A stretch of 64,000 nt of DNA from Doryteuthis pealeii (GCA_023376005.1 CM042139.1:138016280-138080279), one strand, 5' to 3'. Shown: positions 11,887 to 23,310, counted from the stretch's first letter. Notes: a model not told the origin generated them from the sequence alone. Program-made: numbers and translations.

Positions 11887-11985
11887 GCGATTCTCAAACA
11901 AGGCGATTGTCTGCGAATCGCATACGCGACAAATTGTCAATAACCAAGTCCCGTTAGGTTCATGTCAGTGGTATCTTAGATATCT
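11834..11985 (+). repeat. (AT)n followed by repeat R2 fragment
   Basis: AT array to 11884, then about 100 bases similar to one arm of the fold-back at 21557-21721. Shared landmarks are ATTCTCAAAC, AATAACCAAG and GTTCATGTC. The function of the repeat is unknown. Confidence 0.6.
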
Positions 11986-12050
11986 ATGATCTAGAAACGA
12001 TATTGAGCATTATTTACTTATAGATATAATACACTATATCATCAATATCA

Positions 12051-12126
12051 ACACACCCACCCACACAGTCACACACGCACACACACACACACACACACAC
12101 GCACACACACACACATATATATATAT
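12051..12126. repeat. (CA)n then (AT)n
   Basis: CA array with a short AT end. The AT end (12116-12126) lies at the 3' terminus of the minus-strand SINE that follows. Confidence 0.9.
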
Positions 12127-12329
12127 GAAGTAGTCAAACAGTGTGTTTGAAAATGGCGAAGGCCGACAATTTGTGGGAGATTATGTGCTTAATTAAAGTC
12201 ATACATAATTTTGTTAATTAATTAATTATAACTCAATGAATTAGGCGTGCATATCGGTTTAAATGTAAAGCGTACACAAATCGAGAAAAAGTCATCTCTG
12301 TATGTACATTTCAGCCAATTAGGCCTCAT
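12127..12329 (-). mobile_element. Hammerhead-bearing SINE, 3' part
   Basis: Minus-strand copy of the element at 45023-45270. It shares the helix III/helix I segment (ATGTACATACAGAG at 12300-12313 reversed), CTCGATTTGT, ACATTTAAA, GCCTAATTCATT, the AATTAATTAATT block and TTAAGCACATA. It is cut by an AT array inside the CUGAUGA core near 12329, so the ribozyme is incomplete. Its 3' end abuts AT. Confidence 0.75.
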
Positions 12330-12573
12330 ATATATATATGTAGGATGTAAAGGTTAGAAAAATAGCAAAAGGTGTGTTTTGTTTTTTGTTTTTTCCTTTG
12401 TTTTGCCCAGTAAGAAAGAGGAATTCAGAGAATTACAAACCGTGAGGGGGGGGGTCGAAAATTCTTGGTCGAAAGGTTGAGGCGTTGAAAAGAAGCAGTC
12501 GGTGGAATTGTTTCTGTACACAAAGGATGGGTTGGATGTGGGAAATATATAGGGACTCAAGGATTTGCAATTA

Positions 12574-12595
12574 TATCTATCTATCTATCTATCTA

Positions 12596-12682
<87 letters not shown>

Positions 12683-12704
12683 AAGAAAGAAAGAGATAGA
12701 AAGC

Positions 12705-12737
<33 letters not shown>

Positions 12738-12738
12738 A
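12574..12738. repeat. (CTAT)n, (AT)n and (GA)n arrays
   Basis: CTAT/CT, then AT (12608-12628), then a long GA/GAAA run to 12738. The 111-codon frame over it is a simple-repeat translation. Positions 12741-13405 show no recognised feature. Confidence 0.95.
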
Positions 12739-13410
12739 TGATTCAACGGTGAAAGAAGAAAAAAGACAAACGAGTCATAAGAATGTCAGAAGAAAGAATG
12801 AGAAACCGAATAAGTCGTAATAACAACAAATATTGTAAAGTTTTCAATCCGTACGTAGAACCGTGAGTATGCGTGCAGGTCCATTTATGTGTATGCATGA
12901 GAGGCTAAGTGTGTTTGCGAATGAATGTGTGCACGCGCGTGTATGAGAGAGAGAGAGAAGAGTAGCGTGTGCATGTCACCGAGTGTGTGCCGTATTTCAG
13001 TGTCCCTATGTAACTGATTCCAGGAGCACACCCGATACAAAATTACACATATCCTCATTTTCCTTATGTAAAATGATATTTACCGAAACTATATAAATAC
13101 CCTATGCTACAATTTAAATAATTATTCGATTATTTAGAATAAAATATTTACGCTTAATATTAGGCATTTATTATATGCATTGAATATTTATCAGTTGTAA
13201 ATAAGCTGATGAGGTTTAAACGCCAATCAAAATATATCAATATATGATGCTTTTTAAAGAAAATGCATATATAGTGACAGAAAATTCAATATAAATTTAC
13301 TTGTGCTTACTCTATAGAGTGAAGAATGTTTCTGAAAGGTGTTTAGTGTGTTAAGGATAAAAGTAATGGTACAATAGGTACCAAGAAACATTAATTCAAG
13401 TTGAGATTAT

Positions 13411-13772
13411 GAGGTAACAAGTATAAACTATAAATAATGATTTATCTTAACCCTCATATTTAACATTATTTACAAAATTATATCAATTACTATGAAATAT
13501 TAACTAACCTACATAGTAATGGATGTGTGGGTAAGTCCAACGAATAATTTATTAGAAGAAATTAAAACAGAAAGTTAGAGGAAGAATCAGGATAAAGAGA
13601 ACGTTTGTTTTCGCGATAGTTTGAATCTATTTTTGTGGCAGCACTTGAAAATTATTTTGTTTCTTATGTTCAGTAACGATATAATCAAATACAGAAATAA
13701 CAACAAATTAAATAATGTTAAATATGAGAGTTAGGATAAATCATTGTTCATAGTTTATAATTATTACCTAAT
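13411..13772. mobile_element. Fold-back/MITE-like element with 60-bp inverted arms
   Basis: Positions 13411-13470 and 13712-13772 are reverse complements with about six mismatches, separated by about 240 bases of AT-rich sequence without an open frame. The outer ends read GGTAA and TTACC. Target-site duplication is uncertain. Probably a non-autonomous terminal-inverted-repeat element. Confidence 0.6.
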
Positions 13773-14045
13773 AATAATTGTTTATTTCTAAAGATGTAAT
13801 TCGTAAAAATCTGCCTTTCTAGAATTTCTGCTCAAATATATGTTAATAATTTTCCAACTATTTTCGTTTATGTGGTTGCCTGTTTTTACAACAGCTTAAC
13901 ACCCGCTGAATTATTTCGTGCTGAAGTAAGACTTTTTGTTTTTCGAACAATTACATGTTTGTTTTATTTGTTTTTAATTGTTTTTTTTAATTCAAGTCCA
14001 TCCAAGACAGATTAGTTCGGCAACTAATTATATGCTTAAAAAAAA

Positions 14046-14392
14046 GCGCTTATGGCAAGCCATATTATGAGTGCTAGAAGGCGGTGACTGAGGATCTACA
14101 TGTCCTGTGAATGACGTTAAACTCTATCTGATGGTGAGGTTCCAGTTTTGGATGTTTGGGGAATGTAGAGCTCCCCTTCATCACCATTGCTCCCAGGTCA
14201 ACTCTGACCATGAGTGATAGTACCTGTTAGGGTCCCATCTATTGGTTGAATAGAAAAACATGAGTTTATAAACAAAATTGTATTATGCATTAAGAATGAA
14301 TTTATTTCAAAAGTTTATCGGCATTAAATGACCCACAGAGGTTGATATGCCGTAAAACCAAACAAACCAAACAAACCAAACAGCCAGGATAT
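14046..14392 (+). repeat. Dispersed repeat R1, 3' two-thirds
   Basis: Copy of a family also at 17213-17835 (minus), 37385-37830 and 43995-44400. Landmarks in order are GGCGGTGACTGAGG, CTCTATCTGATGGTGAGG, GGGGAATGT, CTTCATCACCATTGC, CCCATCTAT, then the tail GGCATTAAATGACCCAC...GATATGCC. The tail is shared with 5S- and tRNA-headed SINEs. No open frame is conserved; the family is unclassified. Confidence 0.8.
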
Positions 14393-14469
14393 AATGACGA
14401 AGGAAAAAATACACAGATTCAGAGAGACACCTAAGAAATGAATCTCAACAGCAAACGTTTATACCTATG

Positions 14470-15060
14470 GGGTGGAAAATTTTAACCGCACAGGTAAAAG
14501 AAGAAATATATTACTCGCTCATGAAGAACAGAAAGGATGCCGCAAAAGAACAGAAGCAACTACTAACCTACTCTATATAGATCAGCGCATTGTCAAGGAT
14601 TTTAAAATATGCCAGATAAATGTAGCCATGTCATGGATTAAATATAGAATGATATGGCACTGCACACTTCTATATTTGAATGTTTAAAAATGTAAAATAT
14701 ATCCGACAAAGTCATAAATTTCATCACGAAAGTCATGAATAATTGGAAAGTGGAATTAACAGCAGGAGGAAAAACCCGAGTAATATTCAAAGAGGCATCA
14801 TCCAGGGAGATTCCTTCTCGGTACTGCTATTTGTTATAGCAATGATACCACTCAACTAAATGCACATAGGGTTATGACATTTACAAAGGCACAGGAAAAT
14901 ATAATTTACCTCATGTACATAGATGATGTCATGAGTTTTGCTCAAAATGAAAAATAATGCAAGCCCTTGTACAAATAATAGGGAACATATAACTAGGATA
15001 TGGAAGTGACACTAACCGTAATATCACTTTGAATAAAAATGAACTTGGGTGCATGTATTA
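14470..15060 (+). mobile_element. LINE family B, reverse-transcriptase remnant
   Basis: Frame-broken RT core. The matches are VAMSWIKYR (motif A region), then NNWKVELTAGGKTR across frames near 14740-14780, a motif-B-like RGIIQGDSFSVLLFVIAMI around 14790-14850, and YIDDVMSF (catalytic motif C) near 14915-14940. These fit R4/NeSL-like RTs and belong with the RPD-type C-termini elsewhere in the window. The copy has many stops. Confidence 0.7.
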
Positions 15061-15069
15061 ATCCATCTC

Positions 15070-15335
15070 CTCCACCGCGGGCAGGATGTGACACAAGGTT
15101 GCTTTTTTAGTGGAGTATAGCTGGTTTTAATTCAGAGTGTTTCTTATCCTAGTCTACTCGCCTTAGTCAAGACTAATGAACCATTAGTTTGCCATACTAA
15201 TTACCCATTGTTTCGTGTAAATCAATGCATTCTATAAGGGCATTTAACACGAAGTGAAACGCAAACGGCTTTGTCCAGCATTTAATATTGGGTCACCGAT
15301 TCCATTTCCTACGAGGATTAGAGTTACGCTAAGTG
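15070..15335 (-). mobile_element. SINE family A (tRNA-headed)
   Basis: Minus-strand copy. The 3' end lies near 15078 (GGATGTGACACAAGG on plus), the body contains TAATTACCCAT, and a decayed tRNA-like head is at 15280-15330 with CCATTTCCTACGA, as in the 57003-57075 copy. Confidence 0.7.
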
Positions 15336-16499
15336 CAAATAGATGTAAAAGAAGTGAAGTTTTAACTCAGCAATCGCACAGATCATGAGTCTCACCACCG
15401 GTTATAGATTAATCTCAAACCCATGGTATCGCCTTTTCAGGGGATGCAATTGAGACATTTACAGGGCATATGATCTTTTGGGATGTTCAGATTTTTTTTC
15501 AATTAAAATCGACATATTCCTGATAAATTTTCTATTCTAGATTTCGAATATAATTAGGTAGGCATAATAAATATATCAATCCAGAAATTCCAGTCTTGAA
15601 TCATGCAGAAAATATAAGTGCTGAAAAAGACTAGCAAAATGTCGAAGAGAGAACAATACATACTTCATTTGCGTGCTTTCAACGCAAGTTTATATACAGA
15701 CATGTTATCTATATGAAACGAAATACATCTGCTCGCATGAGCATCTCTATCCCATATTATGACCATCCATCAATTTTCACCCGCCATTTTATATCTCAAG
15801 AGTCCCACACATCGTCCAGTTTACAACGGCTGACCCCGCTTTCGCACTCTTATATCTAAGATCACAACTGTAGACCTGATTTTATCGTGGTTGCGCGATT
15901 TTACAACTTGTTTATGATTAAATGTTTTCAATATTATTCTAACGTCGTTTGTGTGTCTGTTACCCTTTGTGGCATCTATTTTCTCCTTTGTCTAATTGAG
16001 CTATAAAAATATTTTTATTAATAGTTTATGTTTTTTAATGTGCAATCATATTCTTTTCTTTTAACTTTTTTTTACGACAGTGATTTTTATTTTTACATTT
16101 TCTGGAGATTACTGATTTATAGAACAAAGGATTAAATACTCACTGAAAAATCGGGGGAAAAAGGAAAAAATGAACATAGTCGTGTGCGTCCTGTAAACAA
16201 GTCCAGGCTATTTTTTCTGGACAAAATAAATTGGAAATTGACAAGGGAATGACGAGATGATATCAATTTAATAAAGCAATAAATTGCAAATATGAAAGGT
16301 TGATATCTTGTTGTAATATCGGAATAGAGAAAGGAACAGATTCATAAAATTGTTCGAGAGAGAATATAAGCTTTGGTTAAAATTTCAGATTGAAGAAATA
16401 CTAACACAAGAAGATATTGTAATATTCTTAGGATGTGTAGAAAAGTATTTGTTAAAATGTCAAAATTTTCAAAAATGCTAAGGGCTATCAACAACCATT
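15336..16499. other. No recognised feature
   Basis: AT-rich unique sequence with no supported open frame, RNA gene or repeat family. Confidence 0.55.
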
Positions 16500-16590
16500 A
16501 AACACAAAAACAAACAATCATTATGATTGTTTTTTTGTGTGTTTAATGGCATATCATTTATTCTGGGTTATTTAATGGCAAGTCTTGTGT
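16500..16590 (-). repeat. Shared SINE/R1 tail, isolated copy
   Basis: Minus-strand match to the GGCATTAAATGACCC...GATATGCC tail, here reading GCCATTAAATAACCCAG and ATGATATGCCATTAAAC. No head is recognised next to it. Confidence 0.6.
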
Positions 16591-16795
16591 TTTATAGATA
16601 TTTGTTTAAGAATTAATTTTCATTAACTTCATGTGTATTACCAAATTGTTATACAATTTTTTTAAATTAACTTCATGTGTATTTATAAGTAATGGGGGTT
16701 GCTCCTGAGCTACTACCTTCTACCTCCTTTATGATGAAAAGCTGTGGGTGACTTCCATAAGAGTATTTTGGAAAATACTTTCAGAACAATCATAT

Positions 16796-17138
16796 AATTG
16801 CTACGGCTTGATATAACCAGTCGATGGATCGGAAGGGTTTTCTCCGACCGCTCGTTTAGTACAAGTAATGACCGAAGTTGGAGTGTTGCATGTCATGGGA
16901 CCACTTTAAAAAGACTTTAAAAAGAGATTGAAACATGTGTCGTACCAAGTAAAATAAATATACTTTGTGACTTTGTTTCAAATGAAACTGTTTGTATATA
17001 CACGAGTTGGAGTGTTGCATGTCATGGGAACGCTTTAAAAAGACTTTAAACATATGTCGTACCAGTAAAAATAAATATTCTTTGTTACTTTGTTTAAAAT
17101 GAAACAATGTATATTATTACATATATGTATATACACGA
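16796..17138 (-). repeat. R1 fragment with a 129-bp tandem duplication
   Basis: Positions 16796-16900 match the 5' half of R1 on the minus strand (GATCGGAAGGG, GTTGCATGTCATGG). The segment 16877-17005 is repeated at 17006-17138 with small indels. Both units start GTTGGAGTGTTGCATG and end TATATACACGA. Confidence 0.7.
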
Positions 17139-17212
17139 ACACACCACAGTAAATGGGCCAGCAAATACATCCTTTGATCAGTTCTTTGTGGATAATGGTT
17201 TTGTATGTTTTG

Positions 17213-17835
17213 TTTTGTGGCATATCAACCTCAGTGGGTCATTTAATGCCGATAATGTTTTGAAATAAATCAATTCTTAATGGATAATACAATTTTGTTT
17301 ATCAACTCATGTTTTTCTATTCAACACATAGATGGGACCTTAACAGGTACTACCACTCCGGGTCAGAGTGGACCAGGGAGCAATGGTTATGAAGAGGTGC
17401 TTCACATTCCCCAAACCTCCAAAATTGGAACCTCACCATCAGACAGAGTATAACGTCATTCCCAGGACATGTAGACCCTCAGTCACCGCCTTCTAACACC
17501 CATATGATAATAAGGGTTGGGGCTCGCCAATAGGGTTGGAAAATCATATAGATGCTAGGGCTTGACGTGACCAGCCGATTGATCGGGGGGGGGCTCTCCC
17601 TCAGCCCGTCTAGCCCAAGATAGGGCCAAAGTGGAGTATTGCAAGTCATGAACTACTCATCCTCCTGGGCTCTATCCTTAAGCATCACGGGTCGCCACCC
17701 ACGACCAACGGGTGGCCCCATTGGGGGAGTCTTACCCCTCTGCAGAGGTGCAGTCGGTACATTCTAAGGCGCCAGCCGACAGGGCGGTGTGGATAATGGA
17801 TGCCGATGACTGTGCAAGATCGATGGCCTTTAGGA
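17213..17835 (-). repeat. Dispersed repeat R1, longest copy
   Basis: About 620 bp from the tail (TGGCATATCAACCTCAG on plus at 17219) to the 5' end near 17835. The 5' portion is GC-richer than its surroundings and contains ACCCCTCTGCAGAGG and CACGACCAACGGGTGG. It defines the family order: GC-rich 5' part, GATCAATCGG block, the TCTGATGGTGAGG block, then the shared tail. No protein or pol III promoter is evident. It could be the 3' end of an unrecognised LINE. Confidence 0.75.
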
Positions 17836-18550
17836 ATATGTAGCGAGAGAAAGTCATGAGAATCCGTGTTGTCAGCACGATTTGATGATAAAATTGATAT
17901 TATAAAGCTTAACATTTATAAAGTATAGCCAAGCATAGTTGATATTAATTGCTGAAATGCGAATTCTTGCTCATTCCCTATTGTTTGTTTTAATTTTACA
18001 ATACACTATCTTTCTCTTGTAAGTTTATACACCTTCTTTCTTGCATATCCTCATATTTCCTCACTGTTCTACCATTTCTACCTTTTCTCCCTTTGCTTCA
18101 ATTTGTTGACATATGGGTCCGCTATGCATGCCACAGAGTGATCTGTAATCTGTCAGCATTGGCTTTCCATAATTCTGACACATGTCAGCGAGCTCTTAAG
18201 GGGCTTCTAACCTTTCGATCAGGCAATTACTGATCAAAGACTCGGATTTCCAATTCTCTCCACCTCACACACACAAAAGAGCTAGTTGCCCATTCGGCGT
18301 TATCAACAATTCTACCACATTCACAAATCGAAGAAAAGAAAATTCTATAATAAAATACATTGTAGATTCAAGATTTAAGCTATATAGATTGATTCAGAAG
18401 CTTCATGTGAGTACCTTTATGAAATAAATTTTCAACCTTTCCACATCTCACTATCCCTGTTAGTACATTCTTGCATTATATACAAGGTGATGAAAAGACA
18501 TGCTAATACTTATATAAGAGCATCCATTTTAGAAAAACTGGACTGATATT
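17836..18550. other. No recognised feature
   Basis: No supported gene or repeat. A 76-codon minus frame at 17685-17915 lies over R1 and is not supported. Confidence 0.55.
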
Positions 18551-18554
18551 ACGG

Positions 18555-18694
18555 AGACCACCTGGTTGTTTTGTTGATAGGTTGGTTGGATGGTTGGTTG
18601 GTTCGTTGGGTTTGGTTTGATGTCATATCAACTGTTGTGTTTTATTTCATGCGAAATATATCAATCTATATTCCTCTCTCTCTCTCCCTCTGTA

Positions 18695-18762
<68 letters not shown>
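18555..18762. repeat. Shared tail copy (minus) and (AT)n
   Basis: 18555-18650 read on minus shows AGTTGATATGACATCAAACC, a diverged version of the SINE/R1 tail. An AT array follows at 18705-18757 and a GT run at 18768-18782. Confidence 0.6.
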
Positions 18763-18765
<3 letters not shown>

Positions 18766-18892
18766 ATTGTGTGTGTGTGTGGTTGAACCATGGAGACATT
18801 TTTTATGATTCAGTTTTCAACCTTTCAAGTCGCTGAATGAATGATACAATATCCGGTTGTAATTGGCTGTGTAATTTGCCATAAGTGATCTA

Positions 18893-18937
18893 TTCCCAAG
18901 TATTTTCAGCCCATTTACGGGCCATCATCTGAGGAAG
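18893..18937 (-). ncRNA. Hammerhead-like motif, decayed
   Basis: Minus strand: CAGATGA (18925-18931; the consensus is CUGANGA, so position 4 is changed), a strong GGCCC/GGGCT stem II, then GAAA and a downstream GGAA that could pair with TTCC upstream. The nucleotide at the cleavage position is G, which hammerheads do not cleave. Probably an inactive relative. Confidence 0.45.
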
Positions 18938-18994
18938 TGCAAAAACAATATACTTGGAATGTTCCATTTATAACGGTGTTCTGTTAATACTGTG

Positions 18995-18998
<4 letters not shown>

Positions 18999-19063
<65 letters not shown>
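18999..19063. repeat. (CA)n then (AT)n
   Basis: CA array (18999-19034) running into AT (19035-19063). Confidence 0.95.
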
Positions 19064-19066
<3 letters not shown>

Positions 19067-19137
19067 ATTTGTTTAAGAGACATATTTAATAATTCTGGTA
19101 GTTGAAATCCTCCGCCAGTACATTCTAACTGTTGTGG

Positions 19138-19330
19138 CAATCATATAGTTTTTAGTGCTTGATATGTCCAGTTAATTGATCGGATGGGGCCTCTTCGACC
19201 GCACATCTTCCTCAAGTAAGGACTGAAGTGGAGGGTTCCATGTCTCGGAACTAATTACTACCCTAGTCACTGACCGCCTAGCCACCACCATCCATCCTAG
19301 TTATTAAAGGTCACGGCCAATATGTGTCCC
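19138..19330 (-). repeat. Dispersed repeat R1, 5' fragment
   Basis: Matches the 5' half of R1: ATCATATAG, GATCGGATGGGG, GACTGAAGTGGAGGG and CCATTAGGGT landmarks in the same order as at 17540-17700. Confidence 0.6.
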
Positions 19331-19606
19331 ATTAGGGTATTATATATTTGCAGACATATAGTTGGTATAATCTACATCCTCAGTCCACAGTGCGGGGATA
19401 CCACCTGGGGCAGTTTCCAATGATCTGTTTAAAGTGTCTGTCAACAGATGGACACTTTAAAATCATAATATCTAAAAAAAATAACTACCATAGAAATGTT
19501 AACATTTTTGAAACATCCTGTATATTGCAGTTGATTATAAAATCGTCGCGGTATGTGAAAACCTATTCGCACGAAAATTACACTTAATGTCAGGGTTGTT
19601 CTTTAC

Positions 19607-19608
<2 letters not shown>

Positions 19609-19637
<29 letters not shown>

Positions 19638-19872
19638 CGATTACAAATGAAGTATATGGATATGAAGACTGAAAAACGTGTTTAATAATAGATTAGCTGT
19701 AGCTATTGTTTTGAAAGTTGTATAGAATTTGAAAAAAGTGAATAAGAAATTACTACAGCTGAACATTGATAAAAGACCATGAACACATATATAAAATAAA
19801 TTTTATTTTATTTTTATACCTCCAATTGCAACGACTGTGTAGAGTAGGAGAGGGTCAGAGAGGTTATGACAG

Positions 19873-19938
<66 letters not shown>
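19609..19938. repeat. (AT)n and (CT)n microsatellites
   Basis: AT at 19609-19636 and CT at 19877-19938; the interval between has no recognised feature. CA-type sequence continues to 19984. Confidence 0.9.
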
Positions 19939-20374
19939 ATTTCTCACATACACACCCAAACACACACACACACGCACACACACAGAGGTTTGACAGGGGA
20001 TTATATTCTTTGAAGCTTCGACCAAACTCTCTCGAGTAAAATTAGGACTGGTTATATAGCATTCACCCACCCAGACAACTTTAACTGGTCATGCCGCCTC
20101 CGCTACAATGCCTATCCATATTTGTCTACATAACTACACCTTTATATCTGGAAAATCACGAACTTTTCGTTTCCGCCCAGCCTACAGATCTATTATTTGT
20201 CATTGTTAACCTCAGACCGCCCAAGCACGGACGCAGCAAACACAAGGACAAATACATCTTCTCCACCGATATCCGACAATCACACTGAGACATTACATCG
20301 AATTTTTGTGAGTGACAAGTGATGAACACAAGATCAGTTTGAGAATTTGGCATTGAATTTATGATCCAAGTCAT

Positions 20375-20480
20375 GTGAGGCGCAATGTGAAATGCAAACA
20401 GCCCCGTCCAGGATTTGGACTCGTCTCGTTGTGTCCATTTCTTACGTCGATAACCGTTACACAACGTGCCTGCGTGTTAT
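20375..20480 (-). mobile_element. SINE family A, head region
   Basis: Minus-strand copy of the tRNA-like head and early body (GTCCAGGATTTGGACTCG, TGTCCATTTC on plus), matching 15280-15330 and 55440-55490. The rest is missing. Confidence 0.55.
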
Positions 20481-21411
20481 CGTGTTTTATGTCAGATCAT
20501 ATATTGATTCGAAAGGAATAAAATAAATGTGCACTTAAAAGTATGTAAATATTTATTCTTTCTAAGAAATGATGTCTCCTTGTGTGAACCTCACAGCAAA
20601 GCAGCAAATCTACGTGTGTAAAGAAATAAGCATCGAAAGAAGACAACGGAAGTGGGCATCGAAACGACCATTGCCATTTTCCGAAGAATTTGCCGAGGGC
20701 TATCTAACAAAAAAATTATATTTTTTCATACAACAGCATCAATTACCAAAAATATGTACACTTTTAAAATTTCAGACAACAAAATAGGATGGTATGTATT
20801 AAAAACTAGTGTATATTGTAACATGAATCTCCCTTCTTTAAAAAATATAACTAAATAAATAACATTTCAAAATATGTTCATTACGTAGTATGGATTTCCA
20901 GTAATCTTCATTTAATAATCTGAAGAAAAAATTCAAAAGATAATTAAAGAGATTTATTTTGAAACTTTGCATATCATCTGAAACACATTATCTCAAAAAG
21001 TTAATTTAGTAATTCCCTTAAACCAAATAAGTTTTTTTATTTGTTTTGATTTTACTTGGGAAATGGAGACCACACCCTTTAACTCTTTGTTAAACAAGTG
21101 TCTGGGGAAATCTATTGGCAAAATATACTATAGGCCCATTCTTTTAAAAGTTTATCCTCCACCAACGCACAAAAATAACTGATACATATTGAAGTATCGG
21201 CTGCAATGTTTATTGGCTAATTAAGTTACTCTCATGGAAGGTGTCTAAATAAGATTTATTTTTTAACATAGTCTCCGTTGCGGAATGAACACCTCATCTA
21301 TATATGTTACAGTGCTTGGGTCCCATTGGTTAAAAGATTATCAACTGCAAATTTGACGTTATCATAAAAACTTTACAGCCTATGAACATTTCAATTTATG
21401 AACCTTTCAAC

Positions 21412-21416
<5 letters not shown>
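20481..21416. other. No recognised feature
   Basis: AT-rich unique sequence. Two short overlapping frames at 20569-20858 have no recognised domain. Confidence 0.55.

Positions 21417-21417
<1 letters not shown>

Positions 21418-21497
<80 letters not shown>
21418..21497. repeat. (CT)n then (AT)n
   Basis: CT run (21417-21444) followed by AT (21445-21496). Confidence 0.95.
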
Positions 21498-21556
21498 TTA
21501 TAATATTTGATATTTATAAGTAAAAAGTGCTCTATATCATGGATATCGCATGTATA

Positions 21557-21836
<280 letters not shown>

Positions 21837-21982
21837 AGATAGATATATAGATAGATATAGATATAGATATATAGAGATATATTTGTAATATTTCACATTT
21901 GAAATAAAAGAAATTAAAGTGCTCAATTACGAATGTAAGAGCTGTATTTATTAAAAATAAGATTTTATACAGAGGTTTTAGA

Positions 21983-22026
21983 AATATTTACCTTAGGTTT
22001 CTGGCTAATGCCATCATCAGAATGTT
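21983..22026 (-). ncRNA. Hammerhead ribozyme motif, left palindrome arm
   Basis: Minus strand order: AACATT (helix I), CTGATGA core, TGGC-ATTA-GCCA stem II, GAAA, CC-TAA-GG helix III, cleavage triplet GTA, then AATATT (helix I, one mismatch). All conserved core positions of the type-I consensus are present. Activity is untested; the long palindrome would compete with this fold. Confidence 0.65.
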
Positions 22027-22111
22027 TTACCTCTCGTGTTGGTAAACAAACAATTTATATTTCATATATTATAGGAAATATAAATTGTTTGTTTACCAAC
22101 ACGAGAGGTAT

Positions 22112-22154
22112 AACATTCTGACGATGGCATTACCAGAAACCTAAGGTAAATATT
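22112..22154 (+). ncRNA. Hammerhead ribozyme motif, right palindrome arm
   Basis: Same order as the left arm: CTGACGA (22118-22124; position 7 may be any base), a TGG/CCA stem II, GAAA (22136-22139), CC-TAA-GG, GTA (22146-22148), AATATT. Stem II is one pair shorter than in the left arm. Confidence 0.6.
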
Positions 22155-22195
22155 ATCTAAAACCTCTGTATAAAATCTTATTTTTAATAAATTAA

Positions 22196-22330
22196 TATAT
22201 ATATATATATACATATGGAATTAAAAATTTAAATTAAATGATATATATATATTATATATATTATATTAATATATATTAAATTAATAATATATATATATAT
22301 ATATATATATATGGAATTAAAAATTTAAAT

Positions 22331-22368
<38 letters not shown>

Positions 22369-22400
22369 TTAAATTAAATATATATATATTTATATATGGG
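22196..22400. repeat. AT arrays with a short repeated linker
   Basis: AT arrays are interrupted by a linker that occurs twice (GGAATTAAAAATTTAAATT at 22217 and 22314) and once in part (near 22365). The following sequence to 23155 has no recognised feature. Confidence 0.8.
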
Positions 22401-23159
22401 AGAAAATATGATAGATAAGCAAAAGATACGAGTTGTGTTTTGAAAAGCTAAGTATTATTATATTATCTAAACAGTGCTGTCTTCAGTTCAAGCTCATATA
22501 TGCCTACTGCGTCTAATGATTTATTAAAGTGAGTTTAAGTAAATGAATATTAATGATTATTTTTCATAAGCACCAACTGTGACTGTTGCCACTAATTCGG
22601 TACTTTCAAATAAAAAAAATGACTTTGAGATATAACATTTTTACTCAAACTGAGGATCGAAAAGTGTTCAAGTACGTGTCGATTACGCTAAAGTTTTTTT
22701 CTAATCAAAGGATTTCTAGAGATCTTTTCTTTTTTAAAGTTTATAATTACCATGTTGTAATAGCTTTACACACTATATCGTTGATGAAATATTTGTTTGA
22801 AGCCAAAGTATAAAGGGAAAAAACTGCTGATATGGTGTTCAGACCGGAAAAAGGCAATAGAACCGACCTTGAATTATATGAGATTCTTTAGAAGGTTGAG
22901 AAAAAATTTGTCGACCTGTTCTAATATATGAACTTGAAGAGGGAGAAGTGAGTTTTACTGTTGATCTCATTGAATCATTAAAATGCTGCACTCTTGGCGT
23001 AAAGCACCCTTGGCGTGAAACCACTGACTATAAATGGTATAGAGTTATAACAATTACTGCCATATCTGCTAAGTTGAACAATGGAAATGAATCCGACAAT
23101 ATGTTTAAAGGATTAATAAATAAAGGAAAGGAAATGTTGAATGGATAAAATTAGTTTAA

Positions 23160-23310
23160 TGAATTACCAACACTTGTTTCGGCCAGGAGTTTGTTCATGT
23201 ACACATTGTATTCTATTTATGATTATGTTAAATATGAAATAAAATGATAATAATAGAAAATTATAAAATATTTAAGTATACAAAAAAAACGGCCTTCTTC
23301 AGGGTGAAAT
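23160..23310 (-). ncRNA. Split hammerhead-like motif downstream of a Penelope-like element
   Basis: On minus, CCCTGAAGAAGGCCG (near 23305-23290) and, about 110 bases later, CTGGCCGAAACAAG (near 23185-23170) look like the two halves of a CTGANGA...GAAA motif with an AT-rich insertion in its stem. The fold is only a suggestion. Confidence 0.35.

Larger units (their letters stand above)
21946..22192. repeat. 118-bp-arm palindrome
   Basis: Arms 21946-22063 and 22075-22192 are nearly perfect reverse complements around an 11-base centre. The few differences include T/C at the seventh core position of the hammerhead motif. Each arm contains a hammerhead-like core in the outward direction. Confidence 0.9.

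Noticed and set aside
20091..20464. Overlapping frames of 65 and 102 codons on opposite strands
   Set aside because: No recognised domain; part overlaps a SINE head, and two opposed frames in the same DNA argue for chance.
20940..21400. Tc1/mariner-like element
   Set aside because: Some wording suggested it, but no terminal inverted repeats or transposase motifs could be identified.
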